Below are positions 43,136 to 51,866 of a stretch of DNA of 64,000 nucleotides, piece by piece. This stretch comes from Algoriphagus locisalis. Lineage in GTDB: Bacteria > Bacteroidota > Bacteroidia > Cytophagales > Cyclobacteriaceae. The DNA is taken from the NCBI RefSeq assembly GCF_900116615.1, contig NZ_FPBF01000009.1, positions 62,001-126,000 on the forward strand, given 5' to 3'. Position 1 is the first letter of the stretch. Each line of letters starts with the position of its first letter. The translations under genes and the position numbers were made by a program. The notes beneath the pieces are model-generated. The model searched no databases. It worked only from the letters and a program-made list of their open reading frames with translations, and was not told the DNA's origin.

Positions 43136-44263
43136 ATGTTCAGTTATTGGGAGAAAAAACATTTTCTTAGGTATGATCTTATTGTAGTCGGATCAGGCTT
43201 TGTGGGGCTTTCCACAGCAATTCATTTCCAGGCTAAACACCCCAAAGCAAACATACTGGTGCTGGAGCGAGGCGTTTTCCCGACGGGTGCAAGTACAAAA
43301 AATGCCGGTTTTGCATGCTTTGGAAGTTTGACGGAAATTCTGGATGATTTTTGGCACATGACTCGAGATGAGGTCCTCGCGTTGATTGAGCGAAGGTATA
43401 TAGGACTTAAGACAATAAGGAAGCAGTTTGGAGAGAAAAAGCTTGGCTACGCGCATTCGCATGGCTATGAACTATTGGATGAGAGTCAGCGAGAAGCGTT
43501 GGATCAGATGTCTGCAGTGAACAAACTTCTCAAGCCAGTATTCAAAGAGGATGTTTTTTCGCTTGTGAAAAACGCTTCAAAAATGGGTTTCGATGCACAG
43601 GTCAAATACATTGTTAAAAATAAGTTTGAGGGAGAGCTTGATCCTGGAATGTACATGACTTCCCTCTGGAGATTGGCGCAGGAAGTTGGTATTCGAATCC
43701 TAACAGGTGTGTCTGTTTGTGAAATCCAGAATGACGAAGGAATTGTCTTGGCAGAAGATGCCGCTGGCGAAGGTTCCGTGGAGTTCAAGGCTAAGAAAAT
43801 TGCTGTTTGTACGAATGCTTTTACCAAGAAACTTTGGCCCGAATCTGATATTCAGCCAGGTCGGGGATTGATTCTTTTATCACAGCCACTAGATTTTAAA
43901 ATCCCTTGGAAAGGGACTTTTCATATGGACAAAGGCTATGTTTATTTTCGTCAGATTGACGGACGGCTTCTTTTAGGTGGAGCAAGAAATAAGGATTTTG
44001 AAAGTGAAAAAAACACTGATTTTGAAGTCAATCCGAAAATAAAATCTCATTTGGAAAAGCTGGCGAGAGAGGTGATTTTCCCTGAAAAAAACATCCTCTG
44101 GGATATGGAATGGACTGGAATTATGGCATTTGGCAAAATAAAATCTCCTATAATTCAGAAGATAGGTACCAATACTGTGGCAGCAGTACGGTTAGGCGGA
44201 ATGGGGGTGGCTATTGGATGGCAAGTTGGAAAGGAACTTTCTGGGCTTTTGTCTAAGATGTAA
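43136..44263 (+). CDS. FAD-dependent oxidoreductase (DAO family)
   Basis: 375 residues. The dinucleotide motif VVGSGFVGLSTAIHF (about 17-31) is followed by GASTKNAGFACFGS, where DAO-family enzymes place the isoalloxazine ring. The C-terminal GGARN and VRLGGMGVAIGWQVGKEL complete the FAD-binding domain. It should oxidise an amine- or hydroxy-bearing small molecule; the substrate is unknown. It lies 50 bases before nhaC. Confidence 0.88.
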   Translation: MFSYWEKKHFLRYDLIVVGSGFVGLSTAIHFQAKHPKANILVLERGVFPTGASTKNAGFACFGSLTEILDDFWHMTRDEVLALIERRYIGLKTIRKQFGEKKLGYAHSHGYELLDESQREALDQMSAVNKLLKPVFKEDVFSLVKNASKMGFDAQVKYIVKNKFEGELDPGMYMTSLWRLAQEVGIRILTGVSVCEIQNDEGIVLAEDAAGEGSVEFKAKKIAVCTNAFTKKLWPESDIQPGRGLILLSQPLDFKIPWKGTFHMDKGYVYFRQIDGRLLLGGARNKDFESEKNTDFEVNPKIKSHLEKLAREVIFPEKNILWDMEWTGIMAFGKIKSPIIQKIGTNTVAAVRLGGMGVAIGWQVGKELSGLLSKM

Positions 44264-44313
44264 TTGATATTTTTTCATTAGATTCAACACCTTAAACCAC
44301 CAAATTCCTATTG

Positions 44314-45777
44314 ATGCAAGGTTTTAACCGTTCTCCAAAAGTTTTTGACGCACTGATCCCTTTGGTTTTTTTGATTGTACTACTCGTATTGAATATTCAG
44401 GTTTTCGGTACAGATGGGCTGTCAGGATCTAATCAAATAGTACTTATCCTCTCCTCTATGGTTGCTGCTTTGGTGGCAATCTATCGCTTAGGCTTTGATT
44501 GGGAAACCCTCCAGGATGGTATGGTAAAAAGTATCAGTGCGGCGATGTCTAGTATTTTGATTCTTTTTTTGATTGGAGCATTAGCTGGAACTTGGCTACT
44601 CAGTGGGATTGTGCCCGCTATGATTTATTATGGGCTACAGATTTTGAGCCCGGCTATTTTCCTGGTGGCAGCATGTATTGTCAGTGCTATCGTTTCTGTA
44701 GCCACAGGAAGTAGCTGGACTACCGTTGCTACGGTAGGAGTGGCTTTATTGGGAATTGGTAAGGCATTGGGTTTTGAAGAAGGAATCATAGCTGGAGCAA
44801 TTATTTCCGGAGCATATTTCGGCGATAAGATGTCGCCACTTTCAGATACGACTAACCTTGCGCCAGCTATGGCAGGCACGGATTTGTTTACCCATATTCG
44901 CTACATGGCAAAGACTACTGTCCCTTCCATCACGATTACATTGATCATCTTTGTGGTGATCGGGTTGAATTATGAATCCAATGGAACTGTCAATGATGTT
45001 CAGGCTATTTCAGATGTTATTTTAGAGAAATTCAACATCACAGGTTGGCTGTTTATTGTGCCATTGTTGGTGATCATAATGATTGTGAGAAAAGTGCCGG
45101 CTATTCCGGCGTTACTCACTGGAGCGCTATTAGGAGGAGTTTTTGCAGTTATTTTCCAGCCAGATATCGTTCGTTTGATAGCTGACGAAAGTGGCTCATA
45201 CGCCTATCAAAGTTTCAAGGCAGTGATGATGTCATTGTATGGAGAAATCAGTATTTCTACTACAAATGATGTGGTGAATGAATTGCTGGTGACCAGTGGA
45301 ATGGCAGGAATGATGTACACCATTTGGCTGATTATCGCGGCAATGGTATTTGGCGGGATTATGGAAGAAAGTGGTATGCTAAGAGTGCTAGCTGAAGCGA
45401 TTATCCAGAAAGTCCATAGTGTAGGTTCTCTGATTGCTTCGACTGTGGCTACCTGTGTATTCTTTAACATCACTACCTCAGATCAGTATTTGGCAATATT
45501 AGTTCCTGGAAGAATGTATGCAGATGTGTACAAGAAAAGAGGTTTGGCTCCTGAGAATCTCAGCAGAACTCTGGAAGATTCAGGGACAGTGACTTCTGTT
45601 CTAGTCCCTTGGAACACCTGTGGGGCTACTCAAGCTTCAGTCTTGGGAGTTGCTACTTTGGCGTATGCGCCGTATTGCTTTTTTAATATTATTAGTCCCT
45701 TTATGACCATTTTATATGGCTATTTCAAAATTGGAATCAGCTATTACGATGAAGTAGAAGAAGAAAAGTTGGTATGA
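44314..45777 (+). CDS. nhaC: Na+/H+ antiporter, NhaC family
   Basis: 487 residues from the ATG just after a TTG. About eleven membrane helices are seen, with the NhaC-type motifs VATGSSWTTVATVGVALLGIG, GAYFGDKMSPLSDTTNLAPA and the late FNITTSDQYLAILVPGRMY and DSGTVTSVLVPWNTCGA. It exports sodium in exchange for protons at the inner membrane, fitting a marine or saline habitat. Its stop overlaps the exonuclease start by four bases. Confidence 0.94.
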   Translation: MQGFNRSPKVFDALIPLVFLIVLLVLNIQVFGTDGLSGSNQIVLILSSMVAALVAIYRLGFDWETLQDGMVKSISAAMSSILILFLIGALAGTWLLSGIVPAMIYYGLQILSPAIFLVAACIVSAIVSVATGSSWTTVATVGVALLGIGKALGFEEGIIAGAIISGAYFGDKMSPLSDTTNLAPAMAGTDLFTHIRYMAKTTVPSITITLIIFVVIGLNYESNGTVNDVQAISDVILEKFNITGWLFIVPLLVIIMIVRKVPAIPALLTGALLGGVFAVIFQPDIVRLIADESGSYAYQSFKAVMMSLYGEISISTTNDVVNELLVTSGMAGMMYTIWLIIAAMVFGGIMEESGMLRVLAEAIIQKVHSVGSLIASTVATCVFFNITTSDQYLAILVPGRMYADVYKKRGLAPENLSRTLEDSGTVTSVLVPWNTCGATQASVLGVATLAYAPYCFFNIISPFMTILYGYFKIGISYYDEVEEEKLV

Positions 45778-46373
45778 TTCCATTTAAGATTACAAAAGAA
45801 GAAGTAAATGCCCTTCCGCTGGGACAGTTTGAGGGTGAACTATTTTTAATTGATAAAATTGAAGATGTAGAGGAAGTAGCTGAATTCCTGGTTCAGCAGC
45901 GTGTGATTGGCTTTGATACCGAGACTAAGCCGGCTTTTAAAAAAGGAGTGACTAACCAAGTTTCCTTGCTGCAATTATCCACTTCCACTCAGGCTTTTCT
46001 TTTTAGGTTGAATGAGATAGGCTTTCCGGATTCTATTCGGAATATTCTTGAAAAAGAGAGCATTGTAAAGATAGGAGCTGCCGTTCATGACGACATCAAA
46101 GGACTGGCTAAACTCACAGATTCTTTTTACCCGAATTCATTTTTTGATCTGAATGACGAGTTGAAAAGGGTAGGTTTTATCAATATAGGCGTCCGAAATC
46201 TCTGCGCAATGGTGTTGGGTATTCGTATATCCAAGTCCGAGCAAGTGTCAAATTGGGAAGCTGACAAGCTTACTATCAAGCAGCAGCGCTATGCCGCTAC
46301 AGATGCTTGGGGGTGTTTGGAAATCTTTAAAAAGTTGAAGGCTGAAGGCTATTTGGATGAATTGTTTACCTAA
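45774..46373 (+). CDS. 3'-5' exonuclease of the DnaQ/RNase D-like DEDDy family
   Basis: 199 residues. The four catalytic acids and the Tyr are in place: D48 and E50 (IGFDTETKP), D104 or D105 (AVHDDIKGL), and Y171 with D175 (YAATDAW). It has only the exonuclease domain without HRDC, so the nucleic-acid partner is unclear; RNA or DNA 3' ends are both possible. It is translationally coupled to nhaC. Its 3' end overlaps the convergent yigZ-like gene by eight bases. Confidence 0.9.
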   Translation: MIPFKITKEEVNALPLGQFEGELFLIDKIEDVEEVAEFLVQQRVIGFDTETKPAFKKGVTNQVSLLQLSTSTQAFLFRLNEIGFPDSIRNILEKESIVKIGAAVHDDIKGLAKLTDSFYPNSFFDLNDELKRVGFINIGVRNLCAMVLGIRISKSEQVSNWEADKLTIKQQRYAATDAWGCLEIFKKLKAEGYLDELFT

Positions 46374-46992
46374 GCATTAACTCCAAACCTTCTATTTCAT
46401 CCAGAGAAGTAACAATCAGTTCTTCTAACCCCTTTCTGAATTCTAACTCCATCTTGCAATCCAGAGTCATTTCTTGCGACACTATCTCAAGTTCATGGGT
46501 CTTGATGAGTTTCATCACATCATTCATGACTGGGTAGGGAAAATGAATGGACACTGAGGTTTTTACCCGTTCTTCGACAATTTCATTTTCTTCAATTGCT
46601 AGAGCGGCGGAAGTTCTATAAGCTTGGATCAAGCCACTCATTCCCAGTTTTGTACCTCCAAAATAGCGAACGACAACAATTAGAATATTCGTCAGATTAT
46701 TTGACCTGATTTGACCCAAAATCGGATCTCCTGCAGAGTGATTAGGTTCTCCATCGTCATTTGCCCGAAACTGATCACCATCTTTACCCAGTACCCAAGC
46801 AAAACAGTGATGTCTGGCATCGTAGTATTTTTTGCGAAGCTCTGCCAGGTGGTTTTTAATTTCCTCTTCATTTTTCACAGGAAATGAAAAATAAAAAAAC
46901 TTGCTGCTTCTGTCTTTGTAAAGGCCTTCGCTGGTACCTGAAACAGTAAAAAATGTATCTTCGAATGCTGACTCGTCGCCGAAGTCTGACAT
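46366..46992 (-). CDS. YigZ/IMPACT-family protein
   Basis: 208 residues. The UPF0029 domain is clear: RSSKFFYFSFPVKNEEEIKN, KYYDARHHCFAWVLG, DGEPNHSAGDPILGQI, and the VVVRYFGGTKLGMSGLIQAY signature. A C-terminal DUF1949-type half follows. Members resemble the IMPACT regulator of translation, but the bacterial role is not settled. Confidence 0.94.
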   Translation of the reverse strand: MSDFGDESAFEDTFFTVSGTSEGLYKDRSSKFFYFSFPVKNEEEIKNHLAELRKKYYDARHHCFAWVLGKDGDQFRANDDGEPNHSAGDPILGQIRSNNLTNILIVVVRYFGGTKLGMSGLIQAYRTSAALAIEENEIVEERVKTSVSIHFPYPVMNDVMKLIKTHELEIVSQEMTLDCKMELEFRKGLEELIVTSLDEIEGLELMLR

Positions 46993-47095
46993 GGATTTCT
47001 TGGAGTTGATGAGCAGCGAATTTAGAAAAATAACAAATGGGTAACAGGTTATCTATTCGAAATAACTTACTTTTAACAGAAGGAACTACTTAGAA

Positions 47096-47521
47096 ATGCC
47101 TGAATCTATTATTTCAAAATCACCCTATCTGTTCACCCTACCTGGGAATTCAAGTGAAACAGGAAGTCTTACCTTTTGGGAGAATTTGGAACTCTTTCCC
47201 GAGGGTATTCAGCGATGTTTTTGGATATCCGGCGTGAAGGAAGGCGAGACTCGCGGAAACCATGCACATTGGGAGGAATCTCAAGTGGTAGTGGCAGTGG
47301 CTGGAAAGGTGCTACTTGAAATTCAGTCCGTACAGGGTGAAACCTTTAAATTCACTCTTGACTCTCCGAATCAGGCCGTTTTTATTCCTCCATTAAATTG
47401 GTTAATTGCCAGATTTTCGACCAACTCGGTATTGCTTGGAATGTCGGATCAGGCTTTTTCAGAAGATGATTACATCAGAGACTTAGAATATTTTGGAAAG
47501 CTTCAAGAAGGAAATATATGA
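47096..47521 (+). CDS. FdtA/WxcM-like cupin, putative sugar 3,4-ketoisomerase
   Basis: 141 residues of a single cupin. Signature segments are GVKEGETRGNHAHWEE, where the HAH pair sits in the sugar-nucleotide site, and the closing VFIPPLNWLIARF. FdtA-type enzymes isomerise dTDP-4-keto-6-deoxyglucose on the way to dTDP-Fuc3NAc-like sugars. No RmlA, RmlB or aminotransferase is nearby, so the precursor must come from elsewhere. It overlaps the following gene by 29 bases. Confidence 0.82.
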   Translation: MPESIISKSPYLFTLPGNSSETGSLTFWENLELFPEGIQRCFWISGVKEGETRGNHAHWEESQVVVAVAGKVLLEIQSVQGETFKFTLDSPNQAVFIPPLNWLIARFSTNSVLLGMSDQAFSEDDYIRDLEYFGKLQEGNI

Positions 47522-48422
47522 ATCCCACGAGCTTCGGGTCGTAACCTCCCAGAGGGAGGATAAAGATTATTTTTTGAGCAATTTCCCTTTTGAAAACTAT
47601 CAGGAGCAGTTGGATTTTATCTGGGAGAAGAAGCAAAAGACCAAAGCCCTCATCAGCTTTGCAATTTCAATTACCGGCGAAGCTATTTCACTTCCCAAAT
47701 CCCCATTCGGAGGTTTTTGGATCATTGAAAACTCAAGTTCAGCTTCCATTGAAGCATTTATTTTGGCTAGTATTGAGGAATTGGAAAGTAGGGGAATTAA
47801 ATCCATCACCATCATCCAAGCTCCTAAACCTTACCAGCCACATGCTGATTTGATAAATTACCTACTATTTAAAAGCGGTTTTGTACAGGAAAATGTAATG
47901 AGTCATCAGTTTTTTATAGGGAGGAAGAAACTAAAAAAACTAGCTCAAAAGGAATCTTCAAAGCTTCTGTCAAAGAGTAAAAACTCAGACCTTCAAGTCC
48001 GTTATTCCTCGATTTCAAACTTTGGGTTTTTGAAAGAAATCAAATCTTGGAACTCCCAAAAGGGTTACGAAATCGCTGTTGATGAAAATAGAATTGTGCA
48101 GCAAGTATCCGAATATCCGCATCGTTATTTTCTTATCACCTTGAGCAAAAATGCTGTTCCGATTGGATATTCGCTCGGAGTAAAACTTACAAGTAACTCC
48201 TTGTATTATTTTCTCTCCGCTATCAACCCGAAAATCCAGGTTAAAAATGGGGGTGAATTGATTGTAAATGCACTTTTTCAGCTCGCCGTGGAGCAAAAAG
48301 TTGATTTTATTGATCTTGGATCATCAGATCTTGAGGATGAGGTGAATCACAAGTTGATGTTTTTTAAGTCACGATTTTCGAATGATATGAGTAATAAAAT
48401 CACTTGGGTAAAGAAACTATAA
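47493..48422 (+). CDS. GNAT/FemAB-like acyltransferase, probably surface-sugar related
   Basis: 309 residues starting at TTG (MESFKKEIYES); no in-frame ATG is available near the N-terminus. It has two GNAT-like halves. The first contains FGGFWIIENSSSASIEAF and the second VPIGYSLGVKLTSNSLYYFL, then GGELIVNALFQLAVEQKVDFIDLGSSD, like the CoA- or tRNA-binding part of BioF2/FemAB-like proteins. The acceptor is unknown; acylation of an amino sugar made with the cupin enzyme is a reasonable inference from the 29-base overlap. Confidence 0.7.
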   Translation: MESFKKEIYESHELRVVTSQREDKDYFLSNFPFENYQEQLDFIWEKKQKTKALISFAISITGEAISLPKSPFGGFWIIENSSSASIEAFILASIEELESRGIKSITIIQAPKPYQPHADLINYLLFKSGFVQENVMSHQFFIGRKKLKKLAQKESSKLLSKSKNSDLQVRYSSISNFGFLKEIKSWNSQKGYEIAVDENRIVQQVSEYPHRYFLITLSKNAVPIGYSLGVKLTSNSLYYFLSAINPKIQVKNGGELIVNALFQLAVEQKVDFIDLGSSDLEDEVNHKLMFFKSRFSNDMSNKITWVKKL

Positions 48423-48423
48423 G

Positions 48424-49374
48424 ATGGGTACTACTGATGGGGTTACGGTTGTTTGTATAGCATACAACCATGAGAGATGGATTGAAAAAGCTTTGATCAG
48501 TGTGCTCCTGCAAGATTATCAGCACAAGGAGTTGATCGTGGTGGATAACGGAAGTAAGGACAAATCACCAGAAATTATCAAGCAATGGGTGAAGAATAAT
48601 TCTGGACAGATTTCAGTCAAAGCGATTTATAAGCATGAATCTGAACCCTATTGCCAGCTTTTTAATGAAGTATTAAATCAGGTTGAAAGTCAGTTTGTAG
48701 TTGACTTATCAGGTGATGATTTTTTGTATGGAAACCATCTTTCTACCTCAATAGCTAACTTAAAGTCAGTTCCTGATGCTGGATTTGTATTTTCAGATGT
48801 TACTGTTTCGGATGAAGATGGCAAGGAAACTTCATTTTACAGCCAAGGGGATTACAAAGAATTAAAAGAGTTGACCGAGGAGAATGGAATGTATGAGGCA
48901 CTGATTCGGCGAAGTTATATTTCAGCACCTTCGGTGGTTTTCAATACTGAAACTCTTAAGCAAATTGGTGGGTACGACGCTACGCTAGCTTATGAAGATT
49001 TTGATATTCAGCTTCGTTTGACCAGAGATTTTCAGGTAGTTTTTTCAGGTCATGTTGGTGTGTTAAAGAGAAAGCATGAGGATTCACTTTCTGCAAGCCA
49101 ATATCGCCGATATCAATCCCGGATGCTTCCAAGTACTCTTCGCGTTTGCGAAAAGATCAAGGAAATGAACAGAAACTCAAACGAGGATGAGGCGTTGAAA
49201 AGTAGAGTTATGTTTGAATTGAAACATGCGCTCTGGTCAGCAAATTTTCAATCAGCAAAAGGATTTGCGAAGCTTGCTCAGGAACTGAATGTGAAGGGTA
49301 TAGAATTTAGTTTGTATAAGCTTTGGGCCAGAATTGGCTTGGACGTATCCTGGCTGTATGTCAGGCTAACCTGA
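48424..49374 (+). CDS. Family 2 glycosyltransferase
   Basis: 316 residues. The GT-A fold is visible from VTVVCIAYNHERWIEKAL, LIVVDNGSKDKSPEII and the DxD-like DLSGDD, then YEDFDIQLRLTR. The C-terminal ~60 residues are helical. There is no membrane helix, so it acts at the cytosolic face, adding a sugar to a lipid-linked glycan. It starts one base after the previous stop and ends directly against the convergent M16-like gene with no spacer. Confidence 0.92.
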   Translation: MGTTDGVTVVCIAYNHERWIEKALISVLLQDYQHKELIVVDNGSKDKSPEIIKQWVKNNSGQISVKAIYKHESEPYCQLFNEVLNQVESQFVVDLSGDDFLYGNHLSTSIANLKSVPDAGFVFSDVTVSDEDGKETSFYSQGDYKELKELTEENGMYEALIRRSYISAPSVVFNTETLKQIGGYDATLAYEDFDIQLRLTRDFQVVFSGHVGVLKRKHEDSLSASQYRRYQSRMLPSTLRVCEKIKEMNRNSNEDEALKSRVMFELKHALWSANFQSAKGFAKLAQELNVKGIEFSLYKLWARIGLDVSWLYVRLT

Positions 49375-50646
49375 TTAGCCGACTACAACCTCGATAAACG
49401 GCGGGTTGCAGAAGTATTTATGTCCTACCTTCATGATATCATCAGCGGTGAATTGCTTCAGGAATGCCAATTTCTGAGCGTAATAGTCGAAGTCCATTCC
49501 TGAATGATGCACAGCTTTGAACCTGTCAATTAGGTCAAATGAAGTACTGAATTGCTTCAGCATCTGTCCGATCAAATAGTTTCGAACGACCTCCAATTCA
49601 TCAGGATTAATTTCTACTTCGGTTAAAATTTTAATCTCATGGTAGATTTCCTCGATTACATCTAGATAATATTCCTTTTGTACATCGGCAGCTATCACCC
49701 AATAGTGGTAATCTCCAATTTCGGCTAGCGAGGAGAAAATCCCATAAGTATGGCCTTTGTCTTCGCGTATGTTTTTTACCAACCTGGAGCCAAAATAGCC
49801 GCCTAAAATTGTGTTGAAAACGGTAAGTGCAATGAAGTCTGGATGACTCTGGGGAATGGACCGGTTCCCGATACGGATACTACTTTGCACGGAGTTTTTC
49901 CGCGGTTCTTTCACGGCCAAAAGCGTGTTGATGCCTGGAAGAAGTACGGGGTCAATCACAGTCCTATTCGGTAACTCGCAGAGGAGGTTGCTTATAGCTT
50001 CCAGCTCTTTAGAATCAAAATCTCCGGTAACGAAGATTTCTAAATCTTGCCAAAGCATGGTGTCGTAATACGCTATGAGTAAATCTCTTTTTATGCTATC
50101 TACATGATTTTCCTCGATTTCAATTCCATAGGGATGTCCTGCTCCAAAAAGACACTTTCTGAAAACCTGGCTAGCTCGGGATGCTGTTCTTTCGTTTTCT
50201 AGTTTAATGCTGAGTTTTCTCTGGGACTTGCGTTTTTCCAGCATATCCTGGGGAAAAGTAGCCTCTGTAAACAAAGACATGAATTCATTTAAAACAGGTT
50301 GCAGGTGTTTTTTGGTAGATAAAAGACCCAGTCCTTCCTGAGAGAAAGTCAAAATAGGGTGGACTTCAGAGGCATAAAAATCAAAAAACTCAGCTAACTC
50401 ACTAGCGCTCTTAGTTTTTGTCCCTTCCTGAAGCATTTGAAGCGTGAAGGAAGAAACAAGCGTTTGCTCGAGTGGGAGTGAGTCTCGCTGTCCTCTACAG
50501 AGTACATCAATTTTGACTGCCTCTAAACCTGGCGTGGGGATATAAAAGAATCTAGCTCCATTGGAAAGTTTGTTTTCCGATGGGGGTACTAGTTCAAAAT
50601 CCTCTGGAACCTTGAATTCCGGAGCTTTTGACCTGTCTAAAACCAT
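49375..50646 (-). CDS. M16-family peptidase-like protein lacking the zinc motif
   Basis: 423 residues, one M16 polypeptide with two domains. At the place of the zinc-binding HxxEH (about 66-70) the sequence reads SFTLQMLQEG, so no zinc ligands are present. The C-terminal domain keeps the GGYFGSRLVKNIREDKGHTYG pattern (R288, R294, Y301) that supplies substrate-contact residues in the inactive partner of two-subunit M16 enzymes. It is thus likely a non-catalytic subunit whose partner is encoded elsewhere. No signal peptide is evident. It starts two bases after the porV stop as the last gene of a tight operon. Confidence 0.9.
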   Translation of the reverse strand: MVLDRSKAPEFKVPEDFELVPPSENKLSNGARFFYIPTPGLEAVKIDVLCRGQRDSLPLEQTLVSSFTLQMLQEGTKTKSASELAEFFDFYASEVHPILTFSQEGLGLLSTKKHLQPVLNEFMSLFTEATFPQDMLEKRKSQRKLSIKLENERTASRASQVFRKCLFGAGHPYGIEIEENHVDSIKRDLLIAYYDTMLWQDLEIFVTGDFDSKELEAISNLLCELPNRTVIDPVLLPGINTLLAVKEPRKNSVQSSIRIGNRSIPQSHPDFIALTVFNTILGGYFGSRLVKNIREDKGHTYGIFSSLAEIGDYHYWVIAADVQKEYYLDVIEEIYHEIKILTEVEINPDELEVVRNYLIGQMLKQFSTSFDLIDRFKAVHHSGMDFDYYAQKLAFLKQFTADDIMKVGHKYFCNPPFIEVVVG

Positions 50647-50648
50647 TT

Positions 50649-51866
50649 TTAATTAGGGATATTGTACATCAAAGAGAATCGTAATGTCTCTGCGAGTGGG
50701 TGATTTTGCTGTTGTGGCACAAGGTAAGAGAAGTCGAATCCAAGTCTTTTCAAATCGAAACCTACGCCCATGGTGAAATATTTTCTTCCGCCTTTATTTG
50801 GATTCTCATAAAAATAACCTGTTCGTAAGGCAAACTTATCATCGTAATTATATTCGACTCCGAAAGAAATCGTTACTTCTTGCATTTCTTCAGAAAACCC
50901 TCCTGGTGCATCAGCAAATGAGCCAAACATCCCAGAAATAAGCGGACGGTTCGGGTCTTTGCCATTTCCTGGTTCTATAATGAGATTTCCATTTTCGTCA
51001 GTTTCCAATGTCCCATCTTCGTTGGTCGCATAGATAGGAGGAGTAGGTACGAGAAGTTTATTCAGATCCAATGCAAATGTCAGAGTGTTCACTGCGTCGA
51101 GATCAATAGAATAAGCAGTACCAACCTTTAAATTGGTAGGTATGTAATCCAAATCATCAGCTGAATTATAGGTGATTTTCGGACCTATATTCGTGATGCT
51201 GACTCCCCATGCGAAATTTGCATCTTTTGCTCCCGCGAAAATCGGCTTGGAATAATAAAGACCAACGTCAGTTCCAACGCTGATCCCTGGTTTAGCTTCG
51301 TTGCCACCTACGGATGAAATATTTCCCGAAAGATTTGAATAGATAAATCGAGCTGATATTCCCAGTCCAAGGTAGGATGAAAGTTTTCTGGAGTAGGTTC
51401 CGCCGATTGCGATATCTCTAGGATTAAATTCCCCCAAAGAATTACCTCTTCCGTCGGTCAATTGAATATCACCCATGTTGAAATACCTAAGGTCAAAGCC
51501 AAAAGCCGAAACTTCATCAATGCGGAAATAACCTGTCAAGTAACTCAAAGACATGTCATTGACAAGTTTGCCAAGCCAAGGAGAATAGGAGAGGGAAAAG
51601 CCCATTTGATCCTCTACAAATGCAAGCTGTCCTGCATTCCAATGAGCTGAGCTTGCGTCAGGTGACATCGCTACTCCTGCGTCACCCATGCCTGAGTGTC
51701 TAGAATCTGGAGCGAAATTCAAAAAAGGTACAGCAGTAGTGATCACTCTACGATCAGGATCCTGTCCGGAGATGATTGTGCTGTTCTGCGCATAGGCAGA
51801 TAAAGTAGCCAGGGTAAAAACTGCTATAAGAAGGTTTTTCCTTTTTCTTGTGGCTATTTTTTTCAT
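50649..51866 (-). CDS. porV: Type IX secretion outer-membrane protein PorV
   Basis: 405 residues with a signal ending SAYAQ. The FadL-like barrel protein shows the PorV signature FAPDSRHSGMGDAGVAMSPD, then HWNAGQLAFVED and a C-terminal LSLMY-like strand (ETLRFSLMYNIPN). PorV collects cargo from the SprA translocon and hands it to the sortase PorU. The gene starts within the porU stop (ATGA). Confidence 0.95.
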   Translation of the reverse strand: MKKIATRKRKNLLIAVFTLATLSAYAQNSTIISGQDPDRRVITTAVPFLNFAPDSRHSGMGDAGVAMSPDASSAHWNAGQLAFVEDQMGFSLSYSPWLGKLVNDMSLSYLTGYFRIDEVSAFGFDLRYFNMGDIQLTDGRGNSLGEFNPRDIAIGGTYSRKLSSYLGLGISARFIYSNLSGNISSVGGNEAKPGISVGTDVGLYYSKPIFAGAKDANFAWGVSITNIGPKITYNSADDLDYIPTNLKVGTAYSIDLDAVNTLTFALDLNKLLVPTPPIYATNEDGTLETDENGNLIIEPGNGKDPNRPLISGMFGSFADAPGGFSEEMQEVTISFGVEYNYDDKFALRTGYFYENPNKGGRKYFTMGVGFDLKRLGFDFSYLVPQQQNHPLAETLRFSLMYNIPN

